Below, piece by piece: positions 62,201 to 64,000 of a stretch of 64,000 nt of DNA (the first letter of the stretch is position 1; every line of letters begins with the position of its first letter). Below the pieces are notes generated by a model that was given only the letters and a program-made list of their open reading frames with translations, made no database searches and was not told the DNA's origin. The DNA comes from JASLBX01 sp036374175 (GTDB lineage Bacteria > Actinomycetota > Actinomycetes > Jiangellales > Jiangellaceae): contig DASUUH010000022.1 of assembly GCA_036374175.1 (NCBI GenBank), positions 21,023 through 85,022 of the forward strand. Direction: 5' to 3'. A program made the position numbers and the translations under genes.

Positions 62201-64000
62201 ATGTCGGCCGCAACTCCACCACCGGACCGGGAGGGTCCCGGCACGCCCGGTGTCCCGGTTCCGGTGCCGGAGGAGATGGCGGTGGCACCGCCGGGTGCGG
62301 TGCTGGCCGGGATGCTCGAGGACGTCGAGATCGAGCAGGTGTCAGGTCATGACACCGTCACGGTGATGCTCGCCGAGTACCGGCTCATGTGCCGACAGCA
62401 GGCACGGTTCTACCGGGCGGTCCTTGAAACCGGTTCGCGCAAACCGTTCTCGCTCACCACGGTCCAGCGGCTGGCTGTACCAGGCGAGTTCGCCGCCGAG
62501 GAGGCGCGGGCAGCTCTGGTGTGGTCGAGGACCCGGGCCGAGCGGGTGTTCGGCTTCGCGCTGGACATCTTCTGCCGGCTGCCGGTGCTCGGCCAGGCCA
62601 TGCTGGCCGGCGAATTGGACGAGCCCCGGGCACGGGCCTTCGTTGACTGGACGACCGGACTGACCGATGCGCAGGCCGAGACGGTGTGTGCCCAGCTGTT
62701 GCCCGAGGCGCCGGCGTTGACGGTCGGCGAGCTGATCGACCGGATCAAGCGGGCCTGCCTAGCCATCGATCCGGACTGGGCCCACAAGCGGTATCGCGAG
62801 GCAGTGCGCACTCGGCGGGTACACGGATCGAGGAACCCCGAGGCACCGCGAACCTCGGCGGCTACTCCCAACCCATCGACCGTATCGCCGCAGCCGCCGA
62901 GCGCATCGACACCCTCGCCCGCGCCTGCAAACGTGCCGGTGACCGGCGCACGATCGACCTCATTCGTTCCGACCTGTTCCTAGGCCTGAACGACGGCACC
63001 TTCGAAGGCATGACCGAGCACGAGATCGTCGCCTACGTGCTCGCCCACCCCTACGTCGAACCCGACCACGACACCAACAACGTAGGCGACCGTGGCGACG
63101 GCGACAGCGACGGCGGTGGTCACGGCGAGCCTGGCGGCGCGGCGGGCGGCCCGGGCGGCCCGCCGGCCGGAGACGACGGACCCACCAGCGGCGCACATGA
63201 TGCCCGCACGCGTGGCCGGCCGACCGACGATGGCGCCGGCAACCACGCACCCGGCGACAACACACACGGCCAACCGAGCGGCGACAGTCACGGCCGCAGC
63301 GCACCCGGTGACAGCACACACGGCCAACCAGCCGGCGACGGCTCCAGCAATGGTGCGCCAGAGGGCGGCACGCGTGGCCGGCCAGCCGCCAGCGACGAGG
63401 CGGCGTCCACTGAAGAAGCGGCCGAAACCCCGAGCAGCGCCTCCGCCCCGATAGCGGCGCCCTCGCCCACCCGGTGGGCGGCCCCAGAAGTGCGGGTCGA
63501 GTTGGCCACGCTGCTCGGGATCAACGAACATCCAGCCCAGATCCCGCCCTGGGGATACGTGCCGGCCGCGCTGGTCCGCCACCTAGTCGCCGACATGAAC
63601 GCGGCCCACTGGCGATACGTGGTCTGCGACCCAGCCGGCCGCGCCAGCCACGGCGGGCTGATCCACGCCCGCCTGCCACCGGCAGCGGCCAACCAGTACG
63701 GCGCGACTCGCGGCGCGGCGGCATCATCGAGATCGCCGTCGCAGCCGGCGAACTCGGGAGCATCGCAGCCACGCAACCAACCAACAGCCGGTGGAAACCG
63801 GTACTGGTCGAACTGGCCAGAAACGCCGAAACCCGCGGAGCAGACCCAGACACCGACCCCAACAACACCACCCGGCGAACCCCGGCATCGGCCCTGCGAC
63901 GGTGGATCCAGCTGCGCGACCGGCAATGTGTCCACCCATGCTGCCGAGCCCCGGCCCGCACCACCGACCAAGACCACCGCGTCGGCTACGCCCAAGGCGG
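62201..64000 (+). pseudogene. DUF222/HNH endonuclease (13E12-type) element, two frameshifts, runs off the window
   Basis: The start ATG follows GAAAGGG. Frame 1 gives the DUF222 domain (AVLAGMLEDVEIEQVSGHD, VFGFALDIFCRLPVLGQAML, REAVRTRRVHGSRNPE). At about 62842 a base is missing: continuing in another frame gives GTANLGGYSQPIDRIAAAAER and DLFLGLNDGTFEGMTEHEIVAYVL. A Gly/Asp/Pro-rich insert (about 63090-63430) follows, then WGYVPAALVRHLVADMN. At about 63716 a second shift leads to GGIIEIAVAAGELGS and the HNH-type end RDRQCVHPCCRAPARTTDQDH. Two lesions imply decay, or assembly errors in GC runs. Family members are multi-copy in actinobacteria. Confidence 0.88.
63247..63330 (+). repeat. 54-bp-period direct repeat in the low-complexity linker
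   Basis: Two 30-base segments at 63247 and 63301 are nearly identical (both contain ACACACGGCCAACC); in protein they read APGDNTHGQP and APGDSTHGQP, an 18-residue period. This is an expansion inside the linker of the DUF222/HNH protein. Confidence 0.75.

Overview
The window is dense, high-GC DNA with short intergenic gaps, GTG/TTG starts and many 4-base ATGA/GTGA gene overlaps. Gene content points to an actinomycete: a homodimeric-type aceE, a fasR-fabD-fabH-acpP-fabF-accD block, DUF3052/DUF1918/DUF3145/DUF3105 proteins, a fused RNase H/phosphatase, AhpE, and a DUF222/HNH (13E12-type) element. The exact genus cannot be fixed from this sequence; a soil-type, non-mycobacterial actinomycete is an inference.

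Layout. 1-3.6 kb: two flavin oxidoreductases, an OsmC-like protein and an azlCD branched-chain amino acid exporter preceded by a coupled 66-aa gene. 3.8-8.3 kb: one intact large regulator carrying two different DNA-binding domains, flanked by two decayed regulator fragments. 8.4-13 kb: small unknown genes, phosphoketolase xfp and a tandem universal stress protein. 13-28.3 kb: a conserved core block (RNase H/phosphatase, zinc-ribbon coiled coil, NIF3, tRNA-Val, zinc-ribbon protein, ahpE, DUF3052, DUF1918, aceE, fasR, fabD, fabH, acpP, fabF, accD) with the same gene order as the M. tuberculosis Rv2228c-Rv2247 region as I know it. 28.4-47.7 kb: mixed accessory and housekeeping genes, including a secreted double SH3 protein, M3 peptidase, DUF368/PopT, two tandem-DUF427 proteins, a GntR/Gfo-Idh/TIM-barrel operon, an XRE regulator, a SolA-like oxidase, a broken sigma factor gene, a receiver/thioredoxin-reductase-like flavoprotein coupled to a membrane adenylate cyclase, bcp, DUF3105, and a YCII protein with an ECF42-type sigma factor. 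47.7-61.9 kb: a complete L-rhamnose catabolic locus. 62.2 kb to the end: a frameshifted DUF222/HNH element cut by the window edge.

How genes work together. The rhamnose locus has a nine-gene minus-strand operon (ABC importer, rhaI, rhaM, rhaEW aldolase/dehydrogenase, a small LuxR-type HTH, rhaB) facing a plus-strand lacI-lutABC operon. Two LacI-type operators lie in the shared promoter region. Rhamnose becomes DHAP plus L-lactaldehyde, which the RhaEW dehydrogenase domain oxidises to L-lactate; LutABC can then take lactate to pyruvate. AceE and the FAS-II block supply acetyl-CoA and fatty acids under a FasR-like activator.

Most notable non-gene signals: an array of 14-bp perfect palindromes (TGTCCGGCCGGACA) repeated at 39/33/39-bp steps near 1.5 kb and again at a 39-bp step near 13 kb; and several intergenic inverted repeats with a GATCA core, one of them (28.3 kb) a composite element with two 62-bp-spaced units between 23-bp arms. 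No CRISPR array, rRNA, integrase or insertion sequence was seen.
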